Part shown: positions 18,044-27,613 of the stretch, in pieces
How positions within the stretch are numbered: position 1 is the stretch's first letter
Layout: every line of letters begins with the position of its first letter
Source of the DNA: Microbulbifer sp. YPW1
GTDB taxonomy: Bacteria; Pseudomonadota; Gammaproteobacteria; Pseudomonadales; Cellvibrionaceae
Direction: 5' to 3'
Assembly (NCBI RefSeq): GCF_013367775.1
Contig: NZ_CP055157.1
Location: 3,794,001 to 3,858,000 of the forward strand
Length of the DNA stretch: 64,000 bases
Position numbers and translations under genes: made by a program
The notes under the pieces: model-generated
The model's database searches: none
Told to the model about the DNA's origin: nothing
The model's input: only the letters and a program-made list of their open reading frames with translations

Positions 18044-18250
18044 ATGAGCTTTGAGTTGTTTGAAGAGTACTCCCTGTTCCTGGGGATCGGCGGGTTAATC
18101 CTGTTTATGATCTTTATTGTATGGAACCTGGCCAAGGAGTCCAAAGCCGGGCGTTTCGGTACTTTCATCCTGTTTACCGCCCTTGGGCTAGGCTTGCTGG
18201 GCTTTGTGGTGAAAACCGTACTGGTCGAAGTCATGGGATTGGGGCAGTAG
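18044..18250 (+). CDS. DUF2788 family small membrane protein
   Basis: A 68-residue protein with two membrane helices (LFLGIGGLILFMIFIVWNLA and FGTFILFTALGLGLLGFVVK) joined by a short basic loop (KESKAGR). Length and pattern match the DUF2788 family, widespread in gammaproteobacteria and of unknown function. The start ATG follows a weak GAGCC. It lies 60 bp upstream of the hybrid kinase gene and could be cotranscribed with it. Confidence 0.75.
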   Translation: MSFELFEEYSLFLGIGGLILFMIFIVWNLAKESKAGRFGTFILFTALGLGLLGFVVKTVLVEVMGLGQ

Positions 18251-18310
18251 CGCCTCGCCAGCTCCTTACCCCCCCTTTCGGACACAGGGAGCGTTCGCCG
18301 GAATTGTCTT

Positions 18311-20515
18311 ATGCCATTATTTGATCACCCCGAACTGAAAGTTCAGAAAGATCGCAAGGTATGCCGCAACACGGATACCCGCATCGCCAAGTACTCTCGC
18401 AGGGGTATGCTGTTCACTCTGGTGGCGTTTGCCATCGCAGTTGCCATTGGCGAGCTCCGCTCCATCGCGCCGAAACTGGTACTGGTGCTGGCCATCGGTC
18501 TGGTGCTGGTAACGCTGATTCGCGGCTACTATGTGTTCCGCTTTGGCCATATCTATGCCACTGGCCCCAAACGTTGGCGACATCGTTATTTTCTTGCATC
18601 CACCATTGCTGCCGTTTGGTGGGGTGTGATTCTCCTTAGTCACGTTTTCCTTCTCGGGTTCTCGCCCGCCACCCAATTCCTGTGGCTGTACACCGTGGTT
18701 TTTTGCGCGAGTGTCGCCTCGGTATTTTCTCCCTACCACCGTTTCCTCACCTGGTTTCTCGCCGGTTCACTGGTACCGGCTGCCTTGCAGGGGTTCCTGA
18801 CTGCGGACATTCTCGGTGCGATTTACGGCGCGCTGACACTGGCCTTTGTCTGGTTGATGGCACATCAGGCCCGTCGCGAGTCCGAAAACTACTGGGACCG
18901 GGTGGCGGCGATGCAGGCGTTGCAACAAAAAGCGAGCAATCTCGCCGCAGCCCGCAAGCACTCCGAGGCAGCCGTTGAAGTTACCAACGAGTTCCTCGCC
19001 AATGTTGGGCAGGAATTCCGCAGTCAGCTATCCGATTCCCTCGGTGCCCTGGCGTTACTGGATGGCGACCGCTTGTCGGACCGTCAGCGGGAGTGGGTGC
19101 GGCTGGCGAAAAACTCCAATAACCAGCAGCTGAAGCTGGTCGACAACGTGGGAATGTTTACGCGGGTTGCGCGCAAGGATATTCACCTGCGACAGGCGCC
19201 GTTCAATCTCGTGCGCACCATGGAAAAAGCATTCAAGTTCGCCGCGCGCTCCGCCCAGCGACAGCGCCTGGAGTTCAACTTCCAGATCAGTGAGGACCTG
19301 CCGGTGATGGTGACCGGCGACAACCGCAAAACCGCCCAGTTGATCCGCAACCTGGTGGATTCCGCAACGGTGATCGCCCAGAGCGGCGAGCTCTGGGGTG
19401 AGGCCTCTTTTGAACAATTGAGCGGCGAGGAGGGGCAGCTTACCCTGAAGCTAGTCGACAACGGTCGCGGGGAGATCCTGCCGGACGAATCCGAATTGTT
19501 CGGTGCTTTCTCACGCATGGATACTACCCAAGTCACCACTGGCCTCGGTCTGAATATCGCCAAGGGGCTGGCGGAGGCGATGGGTGGCTATCTCCAATTG
19601 CACTCGTCGGACGACGGCAACCGATACGTGGCGGTGGTTAAATTTGCGATCGAACCCAATCAGCGAATCTACCTGCAGGCCGATCGTCGCCTGCAGGATA
19701 CCGATGTGCTACTGCTGCATCAGAAAGGACTGTTCGTCAGCGGTATCGTGCAGATGCTCCAGTCATTCGGCATGAATGTGACCAGCAAAAACTGGGACGA
19801 TGGCAGCACCGAGCCGATGGATCAGTTGATGCAAGCGATGGACCGTGGCCAGCTGGTGGTTCTGGCTCCGGCCATGGGAGATGCGCGGATGTTGAGTGGG
19901 ATCACCCAGGTGATTACCTCATCCCAGGCCGCACCCAAGAAGTTCCCACTGCTGTGCATGGGCGGCTATGGCCATAAACTGGAGTTCACGCCGCTGGCGG
20001 CGGCGGAGCCGGAAGCCCAGTACCTGGCGCGGCCGGTAACGCGCAAGGAGTTCCACGATTCGGTGGTGCTGCGTTTGTTCGGCGGAAGCAAAAAAGCCAG
20101 CCGCCGGGTCGTCTGTGCCAATGCTGAGGTCAACCGGAAGCGCAAGCTGCTGCTGATAGAGGAGTCCCGCCAGCATCTGGGAGTTACCGAAGAGATGTTG
20201 CAGGCGCTGGGCTATCAGGTCGAGGTCGTCGCGGCAGTGGAAGACGCGCTGGCCCGTCTGCCGGATAACAATTACGACCTGGTACTGGTGGATTGCCAGC
20301 AGAACACCGCGCACAGTGCGGAAATCATTGAGCAGCTGCGTCTTTGGGAAAATGAATTTTCCCCTGATGACCGTCTGCCTATCGTCGCCCTTACCAGTAC
20401 GACGGAAGAGCAGTTTGAGGGTCGCTGTCTTGCGGCGGGCATGGACGACTATCTCACCAAGCCCCTGAGCAAGGACAGCCTTGCGGAGACGCTCGAGCGC
20501 TGGCTCGGTGAGTGA
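18311..20515 (+). CDS. Hybrid sensor kinase-like protein lacking the phospho-acceptor His
   Basis: 734 residues: about six membrane helices (residues 34-185), a coiled-coil linker (about 186-225), a dimerisation/H-box region, an ATPase domain, a degenerate receiver (about 465-590) and a C-terminal receiver (about 615-733). In the H-box, where kinases have FLANMSHE, this protein reads FLANVGQE: the His is Gln (residue 234, codon 19010-19012). The N-box is NLVDSATVIA, losing the usual Asn, while the G-boxes DNGRGE and TGLGLNIAKGLAEAMGG remain. The final receiver keeps the acidic pair (as EE), the phospho-Asp in LVLVDCQQ, the Ser/Thr switch (ALTS) and Lys (LTKPL). The first receiver lacks the Asp. 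It is likely a non-catalytic or partner-dependent regulator; the signal is unknown. Confidence 0.88.
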   Translation: MPLFDHPELKVQKDRKVCRNTDTRIAKYSRRGMLFTLVAFAIAVAIGELRSIAPKLVLVLAIGLVLVTLIRGYYVFRFGHIYATGPKRWRHRYFLASTIAAVWWGVILLSHVFLLGFSPATQFLWLYTVVFCASVASVFSPYHRFLTWFLAGSLVPAALQGFLTADILGAIYGALTLAFVWLMAHQARRESENYWDRVAAMQALQQKASNLAAARKHSEAAVEVTNEFLANVGQEFRSQLSDSLGALALLDGDRLSDRQREWVRLAKNSNNQQLKLVDNVGMFTRVARKDIHLRQAPFNLVRTMEKAFKFAARSAQRQRLEFNFQISEDLPVMVTGDNRKTAQLIRNLVDSATVIAQSGELWGEASFEQLSGEEGQLTLKLVDNGRGEILPDESELFGAFSRMDTTQVTTGLGLNIAKGLAEAMGGYLQLHSSDDGNRYVAVVKFAIEPNQRIYLQADRRLQDTDVLLLHQKGLFVSGIVQMLQSFGMNVTSKNWDDGSTEPMDQLMQAMDRGQLVVLAPAMGDARMLSGITQVITSSQAAPKKFPLLCMGGYGHKLEFTPLAAAEPEAQYLARPVTRKEFHDSVVLRLFGGSKKASRRVVCANAEVNRKRKLLLIEESRQHLGVTEEMLQALGYQVEVVAAVEDALARLPDNNYDLVLVDCQQNTAHSAEIIEQLRLWENEFSPDDRLPIVALTSTTEEQFEGRCLAAGMDDYLTKPLSKDSLAETLERWLGE

Positions 20516-20520
20516 AAAAA

Positions 20521-20546
20521 GGCCTGTCGTTATGACAGGCCTTTTT
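20521..20546. terminator. Bidirectional terminator between the hybrid kinase and the Oar-like receptor
   Basis: GGCCTGTC (20521-20528), loop GTTAT, GACAGGCC (20534-20541). Five T follow and six A precede the hairpin, so it can terminate transcription from both convergent genes. Confidence 0.93.
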
Positions 20547-20558
20547 CGTTTGGGGGTA

Positions 20559-23500
20559 TCAGAAACTGTATTTCAGCCCCAGCTTCACGCGCCAGGTGGA
20601 TTCTGCAGCCTGGAAGCGATCATAGTTTTTGGTATCCAGGCCACCAAACGGCTCGTTGTATAAGTACTGGCCCTGTTCATTCACGTCATAGGCCAGCAGG
20701 TACTTCTGCGGGTACTGGATATCGTACACCTTACCCCAGTCGTCGTTGAGCAGATTGGCGAAGTTGTCGATTGTGAAATACACCATTCCACGGTGCTCAG
20801 GCATCAACCCCGGTACCTCCTGGGTAATGGCCAGGTCCATGGTGGTGACCCACGGCATGTTGGCGGAATACTTGTCGACGAAACCACCCGCAGCACCGGC
20901 AACCCCTGCCTGTCGCGCGATCTCCATTATCTCCGCATAACTCAGACCGTTTTCGAAGTCCACATTGGGATCGTCAGCGCCGGATGGAATGTAGGCCAGA
21001 TACACATCGGAGTCATCGAAGTTGCTCTGGTCTCCGAGGTCGCCATCCCGGTAGGCATCGTAAGTCCAGGAAAACGGACGTCCCGAGCGGCGCTCGACAA
21101 ACAGATTGAAGTTGGTTGCGTAGCCTTGGAAAAACTCCCGGCGATAACCCAGGTTTAAAACCAGGCGGTGCTCGATTTCATAGTACGCAGTACCCTCCAG
21201 AGGGCGATTGCGGCTTTCCACCACTTCATACTGGAAATTGGATTCCGCCGTCGAACTGGTGCCGGGGTTTACCTCGGTAATGTCCAGGTGGGTGTAGGAG
21301 AGATTGACCGAAACGCCATTGTCGAATGCCTTGTCAAGCGCAGTAGACAGGATCAGGCTGCGGCCCCCGTTATCCACGTTGGTGAGTTCGAGGTCGTAAT
21401 TGTCTTCAAATTCTGTGCCGGTATACAGGTTATCCCAGATGATCCTGTCGCCAATTCGTTTACCGCTGTCCACGCGGGACAGATCCCGCCAGTAGACGCT
21501 GTCCTTGCGATCAACATAGGTCAGCTCGGTGGTCCAGTTAAAGTCTTCGGCAAAACCGGGTATGTCAAACACATAGTCCGCTGCCAGCTGGTAGCGCCAG
21601 TCGGATGGAAGCTCAAAGTCCGGGGAGATGCTGTTGGTACTTCCCGCACCACGCGCAAGGCTATCCAGGGCGATTTGGGGCACGCGGGTAGGATCTACGT
21701 CCGAGCCGGCCAGCCCCGGCAAATATACCGAGTCCTTGGTGGCGCCGTCATTGGTGTAGGCATTTGAGACCCAGACCAGCGGCATGCCGCCGCTGAAGCG
21801 GCCAACTCCGCCGCGCAGTGTCAGGTTATCCTGCAGTTCCCAGTTAAAGCCGACACGGGGTAGCAAGATATCCCGTCCATCCAGGTTTTCAGTATTGGTG
21901 TAGCCGTAAGTCTGCGCAAAATTGGCGTTTGCGTTCGGCGCACTATCGATACTCAGGGTTTCATATCGCAGTCCGGCAACCAGTTCAAAACCGGGGAAGG
22001 GATTCAGGCTGACATTGGAATAAAGCGCATAGGTGCGACCATTGACATCGTAAGCGATATCCTGGATGTCGTTGGTATAGGCGTTGCCGTACTGGTAGCT
22101 ACTTGCAATGCGATTCTCGAAGTCTTCAATACTTTCAAAGCTCAGGGTGCCTGAAGCGTGGCGACCGTAGAGGTTGTAATTCCAGGTGTCTTCGATCTCG
22201 GTGCCGAAGCGGTACTGGGCATTCGCTGTGCTATAGATGCCGTGGAGGCCGAAGTTCCAGACTTCATTGGCGAGCACATTTGCATGACGGTTCTCATCCA
22301 CGCCGGCAACGATATAGCCGTCCTCGGTAGTGATATTGATCTCACTCCAGTTGCTGTTGGTGAGCGAGGCCTGCTCGTACTCCTTGTAGGAAAGGTTTAT
22401 TTCTGTGCTGAATACATCGCTCCAGTCGGAGAATAGATGGCTGCTGAAGTACGTAGTGTCCTGAGCCATGGTCCACAGGTTGGAGGACAGGTTCAGGGTG
22501 CTGTCATTGTCGGTAAAGTTCCTGGCTGAACGGGTTTCCTGGTCGCTGTAGGTGATGTCCGCACGATGGTCGTCGTTGATATTCCAGTCGAGCTTGACCA
22601 GAAGTTTTTCGTCACTATCGGGATCCGGGGCAGAGCCCACACTGTCGGAGAGGCCGTAGACATCCTGCAGCGCATTCAGTACGCGATCCCGCTCCTCAGT
22701 AGAGACTTGATGGTTGCTCAGGGTGTTCAGGTCGTAGTTGAATGCAATCTCTTCCTCCCAATTTTCATAGGAAGAAAAAAAGAAGAGTTTGTCCTGGATC
22801 AGGGCGCCACTAAACGTGGCGCCATAGGTTTCCTCTTCGTTTTCTATATCAAACTCGGTCACAGTCCCGTCTTCCGGGAGTCGATCATCTCGCGCGGTAC
22901 CGGACCAGGGTACGGACTCCGAATAGACACTGCCGCTGAATTCGTTGGTGCCTGACTTGGTGACCGCATTAATATTGCCGCCGGTGAACTTGCCCATACG
23001 TGCATCGAAGGGCGCATACGCAATTGAGATCTGTTCGACTGCATCCAGTGAAATTGGAGGGCGATTGGTGGGGTATCCATTCGATTGCAGGCCAAAGGTA
23101 TCATTGATGCCCACACCGTCCACGGTCAGTGAGTTGTACTTGGGATTAGTGCCGGCAATACTGAGTTCACTGCCATCCGGGCTGACCACTGCCAGCGGAT
23201 TTGCACGGATGACGTCCTTGAGGTCACGGTTGAACGTTGCTGAACTGGCAATCTGGTCTTCGCTGAAAACACTGCTGGAACCGAGGTTCTGATAGAGTTG
23301 CGCTTCTGCGGTAACGACAACCTCTTCAAAATTGTTTGGCGAAGGCTCGCCATCGTCCAACACGATCGGCAAATTCATGACATTACCGAGGCTAAGATAG
23401 ATGCCGTCTAGCACCTCGTCGCCGGACTCGGATTCAACGCGTACTGTGTAGGGACCGCCCACTCTGAGGCCGGATACGGTAAAGCGCCCTCCATCATTGC

Positions 23501-23696
23501 TGCGAATAACGCTGCGGCTATTGGAGGGTTGATGGGTAATGATTACCGTCGCGTTTTCTACGGGCTCTCCCGCATCACCGGTAACCATTCCTCGGATGGA
23601 GGATGTGGTTTGCTGGGCGATTGCCGGTGTGGTTGTGCCCACCGCGGAGATTACCGCCGCCGACAAAAGCGCGCGTGAGTAATGGAAGCCTTTCAT
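20559..23696 (-). CDS. Oar-like TonB-dependent receptor with carboxypeptidase-regulatory N-domain
   Basis: 1045-residue outer-membrane transporter. It has a signal peptide (residues 1-27, ending PAIA), then a carboxypeptidase-regulatory beta-sandwich (SSIRGMVTGDAGEPVENATV to VESESGDEVLDGIYLS), a TonB-box-like stretch (NFEEVVVTAEA), the plug (SLTVDGVGINDTFGLQ, RMGKFTGGNINAVTKSGTNE) and a long barrel ending WRVKLGLKYSF. This architecture matches Oar/OmpA-related receptors, which handle large substrates; Myxococcus Oar is linked to protease secretion. AAGGAGAG precedes the ATG. It is divergent from a secreted S1/P1 nuclease, so a nucleic-acid-derived substrate is conceivable, but that is speculation. 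Confidence 0.92.
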   Translation of the reverse strand: MKGFHYSRALLSAAVISAVGTTTPAIAQQTTSSIRGMVTGDAGEPVENATVIITHQPSNSRSVIRSNDGGRFTVSGLRVGGPYTVRVESESGDEVLDGIYLSLGNVMNLPIVLDDGEPSPNNFEEVVVTAEAQLYQNLGSSSVFSEDQIASSATFNRDLKDVIRANPLAVVSPDGSELSIAGTNPKYNSLTVDGVGINDTFGLQSNGYPTNRPPISLDAVEQISIAYAPFDARMGKFTGGNINAVTKSGTNEFSGSVYSESVPWSGTARDDRLPEDGTVTEFDIENEEETYGATFSGALIQDKLFFFSSYENWEEEIAFNYDLNTLSNHQVSTEERDRVLNALQDVYGLSDSVGSAPDPDSDEKLLVKLDWNINDDHRADITYSDQETRSARNFTDNDSTLNLSSNLWTMAQDTTYFSSHLFSDWSDVFSTEINLSYKEYEQASLTNSNWSEINITTEDGYIVAGVDENRHANVLANEVWNFGLHGIYSTANAQYRFGTEIEDTWNYNLYGRHASGTLSFESIEDFENRIASSYQYGNAYTNDIQDIAYDVNGRTYALYSNVSLNPFPGFELVAGLRYETLSIDSAPNANANFAQTYGYTNTENLDGRDILLPRVGFNWELQDNLTLRGGVGRFSGGMPLVWVSNAYTNDGATKDSVYLPGLAGSDVDPTRVPQIALDSLARGAGSTNSISPDFELPSDWRYQLAADYVFDIPGFAEDFNWTTELTYVDRKDSVYWRDLSRVDSGKRIGDRIIWDNLYTGTEFEDNYDLELTNVDNGGRSLILSTALDKAFDNGVSVNLSYTHLDITEVNPGTSSTAESNFQYEVVESRNRPLEGTAYYEIEHRLVLNLGYRREFFQGYATNFNLFVERRSGRPFSWTYDAYRDGDLGDQSNFDDSDVYLAYIPSGADDPNVDFENGLSYAEIMEIARQAGVAGAAGGFVDKYSANMPWVTTMDLAITQEVPGLMPEHRGMVYFTIDNFANLLNDDWGKVYDIQYPQKYLLAYDVNEQGQYLYNEPFGGLDTKNYDRFQAAESTWRVKLGLKYSF

Positions 23697-23982
23697 ATAA
23701 CTCTCCTTTAAGCAACGGATGCGCCGTTTACCGGCGTCTTTCCCGGGGCCTTGATGTGTGTATCTCTGAACATAATTTTGAGACTGGTCCTGTACCGGAT
23801 TACCGGCGCGCCCATTCTTGTCGAGAGTGTTTGCAAAGGAGTGAACGAACTGTGTCCGAAATATCGCAAATCGGTGACAGCGATATTGTTATTCGAAATG
23901 TCACAATCGGAGTGTATGGTCGGCCCCAATGAAAATGACGAGTTAATCGATTGGGTATTGAATCCAGGTACGGGGGTGAAAC

Positions 23983-24825
23983 GTGTTCGAATCGATACAG
24001 GGTGTTGTGAAATTCTTGGTGTTGTCCGCAACAGTTTTAATTGGATGTTGCTGTTCGGCAACCGTGATGGCCTGGGGTGCTGACGGACATCGCGTAACCG
24101 GCGCTATTGCCTGGGAATTACTTGATGCCGGGACGCAAACAGAGGTTTCGCGTCTACTCAGGCTAAAAGGAGAGACCAGTCTTGCAGAAGCGGGTACCTG
24201 GGCGGATCGGATACGTGGTGAAACACATTATGAATGGGCTGCGCCAATGCATTACATCAATTTGCCGGTTTCCTGGGATGCATACGAAGAAGCTCGGGAT
24301 TGCCCGGAGCAGGGGTGCATTCTTCAGGCCATTGATACTTTCACTGAAAGACTTAAAAATCGGGGGCTCAGTGATGAGGAGCGTGCGGAAGCACTGCTTT
24401 TTCTGGTGCACTTTGTGGAAGACGTACATCAGCCGATGCATACTGGCCTGAGAGCGGATCGCGGTGGTAACGATGTCGAAGTACGTTTCTATGGATTCCC
24501 CACCAACCTGCACGCACTTTGGGATACCTACCTGCCGGCGGGGTTCATCCATGACTGGCAGTCATTCGCGCTTTCCCAGGTAGATCAGCTTGATCGACGT
24601 GAGGTGACACAGACTCCGCTTGCCAACCCCAGTACCTGGGCGGGGGAATCCCACCGCCTTGCACACACCGTTGCCTATACGGACCAGAGCGAGCTTGGTG
24701 AGGGCTATTATCGCAAAAACAAGCCGGTGGTCGAGTTACGCCTGCGTCAGGGTGGGATTCGCCTGGCACGGGTCCTGAACGAGGCGCTCGCCACTTCGCA
24801 AAAGCCGGATTACATGGAACGCTGA
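23983..24825 (+). CDS. Secreted S1/P1-type zinc nuclease
   Basis: Periplasmic or secreted nuclease/3'-nucleotidase of the S1/P1 (phospholipase C-like) fold with a trinuclear zinc site. It has 280 residues from GTG at 23983, preceded by GGGGGTG. The signal peptide ends at Ala30 so that mature residue 1 is Trp (WGADGHR), the N-terminal zinc ligand. Other expected ligands are visible: Asp in AGTWADRIR, His in APMHYINLP, His/Asp/His in [13 protein letters not shown], and His/Asp in [10 protein letters not shown]. Likely role: scavenging phosphate or nucleosides from extracellular nucleic acids. Its stop overlaps the convergent arsH end by 16 bases. Confidence 0.93.
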   Translation: MFESIQGVVKFLVLSATVLIGCCCSATVMAWGADGHRVTGAIAWELLDAGTQTEVSRLLRLKGETSLAEAGTWADRIRGETHYEWAAPMHYINLPVSWDAYEEARDCPEQGCILQAIDTFTERLKNRGLSDEERAEALLFLVHFVEDVHQPMHTGLRADRGGNDVEVRFYGFPTNLHALWDTYLPAGFIHDWQSFALSQVDQLDRREVTQTPLANPSTWAGESHRLAHTVAYTDQSELGEGYYRKNKPVVELRLRQGGIRLARVLNEALATSQKPDYMER

Positions 24826-25544
24826 TCGATCCTCTTGCGAAACTCCGCGCTGGTTTCCTTGCGTTCGGAGTAGCGATCGGTGAAGTAATCCCGCTTGTCT
24901 TTCAGTAAGAGGGTGAACTTCATCAGTTCTTCCATTACGTCTACGATACGGTCGTAGTATGAAGAGGGCTTCATCCGGTCATCGTCATCAAATTCCAGCC
25001 AGGCCTTGGCCACCGAGGACTGGTTCGGAATGGTGACCATCCGCATCCAGCGCCCCAGTATGCGCATCTGATTTACCGCATTGAAAGACTGGGAGCCTCC
25101 GCAGACCTGCATCACGGCCAGAGTCTTTCCCTGAGTGGGGCGGACGCCCTCGAGTGCGAGGGGAATCCAGTCGATCTGTGCTTTCATAATCCCGGTCATG
25201 GCGCCGTGACGCTCGGGAGATGACCACACCATACCATCACACCACGTGGACAGGTCGCGCAGTTCCTGGACTTTCGGATGCGTTGCATCGGCGTCATCGG
25301 GCAGGGGCAGCCCGGACGGATTGAAAATCCGGGTCTCCGCACCGAGGGCTTCGAGAATTCGTTGCGCTTCCTGTGCTGCCAGCCGGCTGAACGAACGTTT
25401 ACGCAGTGATCCGTATAGCAATAGAATTTTCGGGCGCTCGCTGGCAATCGGGGCCTGCAATTGCCCGAGGTCGGTAGCCTGAAAGCACTCTGCATCCATA
25501 TTGGGCATGTGCTCGGTGTTAAGGGATAGATCTTGAGACTTCAT
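24810..25544 (-). CDS. arsH: ArsH, NADPH-dependent FMN reductase/organoarsenical oxidase
   Basis: Flavoprotein of the arsenic operon; characterised ArsH proteins oxidise trivalent methylarsenicals to less toxic pentavalent forms. It has 244 residues from ATG at 25544 (GGAG seven bases upstream; four-base ATGA overlap with acr3). The FMN-binding loop is [13 protein letters not shown], and the region [21 protein letters not shown] is characteristic of ArsH, as is the [13 protein letters not shown] segment. It is the last gene of arsR-arsC-acr3-arsH. Confidence 0.94.
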   Translation of the reverse strand: MKSQDLSLNTEHMPNMDAECFQATDLGQLQAPIASERPKILLLYGSLRKRSFSRLAAQEAQRILEALGAETRIFNPSGLPLPDDADATHPKVQELRDLSTWCDGMVWSSPERHGAMTGIMKAQIDWIPLALEGVRPTQGKTLAVMQVCGGSQSFNAVNQMRILGRWMRMVTIPNQSSVAKAWLEFDDDDRMKPSSYYDRIVDVMEELMKFTLLLKDKRDYFTDRYSERKETSAEFRKRIDQRSM

Positions 25545-26566
25545 GACTCGGCTCCAAACCAATGACGGGTTCTGTTGGCAAACGCCACCAGCGATAACAT
25601 AACGGGTACTTCCACCAGAACGCCGACAACCGTGGCCAGTGCGGCGCCGGAGTGCAGGCCAAACACAGAAATAGCAACCGCTACCGCCAGCTCAAAGAAA
25701 TTGGAGGTGCCGATCATGCACGCGGGCGCGGCGATGTTGTGCGGCAGCTTCATACTGCGTGCTGCCGCATAGCTGATGGCAAAAATGCCGTAGGTCTGTA
25801 TCAGCAGTGGAATGGCGATCAGCACGATGGCCAGTGGGTTCTCGATAATGGTTTGCGCCTGGAATCCGAACAGCAGCACAACCGTAGCCAGCAGACCGGC
25901 AATGGAAATAGGCTTCACCTGGGCGAGAAAATTATTCAAGCGGCTATGGTCATTGGCGGAATCCAGCTTGCGACGGGTAAGGATACCGGCAACCAGTGGT
26001 AACAGGACGTACATGACGACCGAGAGAATCAGGGTTTCCCAGGGTACCGTGATATCACTGACCCCGAGTAGCAGTGCCGCAATGGGAGCAAACGCGAAGA
26101 CCATGATGACGTCGTTCACGGAAACCTGAACCAGGGTGTAGTTGGCATCACCGCGGGTGAGCTGGCTCCACACGAATACCATGGCGGTACAGGGGGCAAC
26201 GCCGAGCAAAATCATGCCGGCAATATATTCGGACGCGGTCTGCGGATCGACAAGATCGGCGAAAATAACGCGAAAGAACAGCCAGCCCAGTGCGGCCATG
26301 GTAAATGGCTTGATCAGCCAGTTAACCACCAGTGTCAGGGCGAGGCCTTTTGGCTTGTCGCCAACATGGCGGATGGAAGAGAAATCGACCTGCACCATCA
26401 TGGGGTAGATCATCACCCAGATAAACAGCGCGACTGGCAGATTGACATGGGCTACTTCCATGGCGGCAATTGCCTGGAACAGGTCGGGTGCAAAATTGCC
26501 GAGGAACAGGCCGGCCAGAATACACAGGCCAACCCAGACCGAGAGGTATCGTTCAAAAATGCCCAT
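25541..26566 (-). CDS. acr3: ACR3-family arsenite efflux permease
   Basis: Inner-membrane arsenite/H+ antiporter. At 341 residues with ten predicted helices it is a typical bacterial ACR3. The essential Cys lies in [15 protein letters not shown] (Cys126), along with the family motif [13 protein letters not shown] and [15 protein letters not shown]. It is two bases downstream of arsC and overlaps arsH by four bases, so it is cotranscribed with both. It exports arsenite generated by ArsC. Confidence 0.96.
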   Translation of the reverse strand: MGIFERYLSVWVGLCILAGLFLGNFAPDLFQAIAAMEVAHVNLPVALFIWVMIYPMMVQVDFSSIRHVGDKPKGLALTLVVNWLIKPFTMAALGWLFFRVIFADLVDPQTASEYIAGMILLGVAPCTAMVFVWSQLTRGDANYTLVQVSVNDVIMVFAFAPIAALLLGVSDITVPWETLILSVVMYVLLPLVAGILTRRKLDSANDHSRLNNFLAQVKPISIAGLLATVVLLFGFQAQTIIENPLAIVLIAIPLLIQTYGIFAISYAAARSMKLPHNIAAPACMIGTSNFFELAVAVAISVFGLHSGAALATVVGVLVEVPVMLSLVAFANRTRHWFGAES

Positions 26567-26568
26567 GT

Positions 26569-27045
26569 TTACTGCTCCCCTGAAGCCAGTTTGGTGAGGG
26601 CATCCTGCAGTGCACTGCCGCGCAGTTGGTCGAGCTGTAGCTCGAGCATGGTGCTTACCCGTTGCTTGATGATTTCTATGGTCTGATTGAATGCCGCAGC
26701 CTTTTCTTCGTCGCTGCCCTCCAGTTTTGACGGATCGGCAAGACCCCAGTGCACTTTGATGGTGTCACCGAGCCAGATCGGGCAGGCCTCACCTGCAGCG
26801 CTATCGCACACGGTAACCACGACATCGGGCTGCCAGCCATCCAGGTTGTTCCAGGACTTGCTGTGCAGGCCGTCGATCGCAATGTCCTGAGCTTTCAGAT
26901 ACTTCAAAGACAGCGGGTGCACGACGCCGGACGGCTGGCTGCCAGCACTGCGCGCTTCGAGGCGCCCCTGGCCAAACTGATTGGTAATGGCTTCACTCAA
27001 AATGCTGCGACAGCGATTGTGGGTGCAGATATACAGTAGCTTCAT
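26569..27045 (-). CDS. arsC: Thioredoxin-coupled arsenate reductase ArsC (LMW phosphatase type)
   Basis: Reduces arsenate to arsenite for export by Acr3. ATG at 27045 is chosen for its AAGGA ribosome site; upstream in-frame codons would add an unrelated 63-residue leader. The 158-residue product has the P-loop CTHNRCRS with Cys7, the redox pair Cys80 and Cys88 ([14 protein letters not shown]) and the general acid Asp104 (WGLADPS). This three-Cys pattern identifies the thioredoxin-coupled class rather than the glutaredoxin class. The P-loop His-Asn-Arg variant differs from the more common TGNSCRS. Confidence 0.93.
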   Translation of the reverse strand: MKLLYICTHNRCRSILSEAITNQFGQGRLEARSAGSQPSGVVHPLSLKYLKAQDIAIDGLHSKSWNNLDGWQPDVVVTVCDSAAGEACPIWLGDTIKVHWGLADPSKLEGSDEEKAAAFNQTIEIIKQRVSTMLELQLDQLRGSALQDALTKLASGEQ

Positions 27046-27080
27046 GGACTTCCTTTCGTGATGTCGGGGTTTCGCCGCAG

Positions 27081-27425
27081 TCAGCCGCATTGCCCCTGTC
27101 GGGCCGGGCGGGATTGCATCCGGGCGAGGGCATTCGCATTTTCCGCGATAAAGTCGAGGTTCGATTCCAGGGTGGTTTGCAGCACCTGTTTTACCCAAGC
27201 GGGGAGGGTACTGCTCAGGCTGTAGAACACCCATTGTCCCTGGCGTCGATCACTCAGTAATCCGCACTGACGCAGTTGTGCGAGATGTCTCGAGATCTTG
27301 GGCTGGCTCTGATCCAGAGCTGCCATCAGCTCACATACGCAGAGTTCTCCCTCGCGGGTGATAAGTAAGAGGCTGCGTAAACGAACGTCATCCGCCAGGC
27401 ATTTGTAAAAATTTACCGGGTTCAT
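27081..27425 (-). CDS. arsR: ArsR-family arsenite-responsive repressor
   Basis: A 114-residue winged-helix repressor that releases the ars promoter when As(III) binds. The metalloid site is the ELCVCEL motif in helix alpha-3 (Cys29 and Cys31), followed by the recognition helix (QPKISRHLAQLRQCGLLSDRRQGQWVFYSL). It is the first gene of the minus-strand ars operon, 35 bases upstream of arsC. Confidence 0.95.
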   Translation of the reverse strand: MNPVNFYKCLADDVRLRSLLLITREGELCVCELMAALDQSQPKISRHLAQLRQCGLLSDRRQGQWVFYSLSSTLPAWVKQVLQTTLESNLDFIAENANALARMQSRPARQGQCG

Positions 27426-27453
27426 GCATGTGCTCCAGACGATGTGGGCGAAG

Positions 27454-27500
27454 CATATGTGATTTTATGTATATATGGAATACCGAATATGATGGGTTCC
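27454..27500 (-). promoter_or_regulatory. Putative ars promoter/operator
   Basis: An AT-rich patch, unlike its GC-rich surroundings, lies 30-75 bp upstream of arsR. It contains CATAT (27454-27458) and ATATG (27473-27477) as inverted arms and TATATACATAAAAT on the minus strand, suitable for a -10 box and an ArsR site. Exact boxes cannot be fixed. Confidence 0.35.
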
Positions 27501-27613
27501 AGATAAGCACAGTTGCGGATAAAGGGGCAGGGTATCGAGGGGGGCGAAGGGGGGCGACTTAGACCGGCGATGGACGGTGTCCACCGCCGGCGACAAGGTT
27601 ATCTGGCGGAGGC

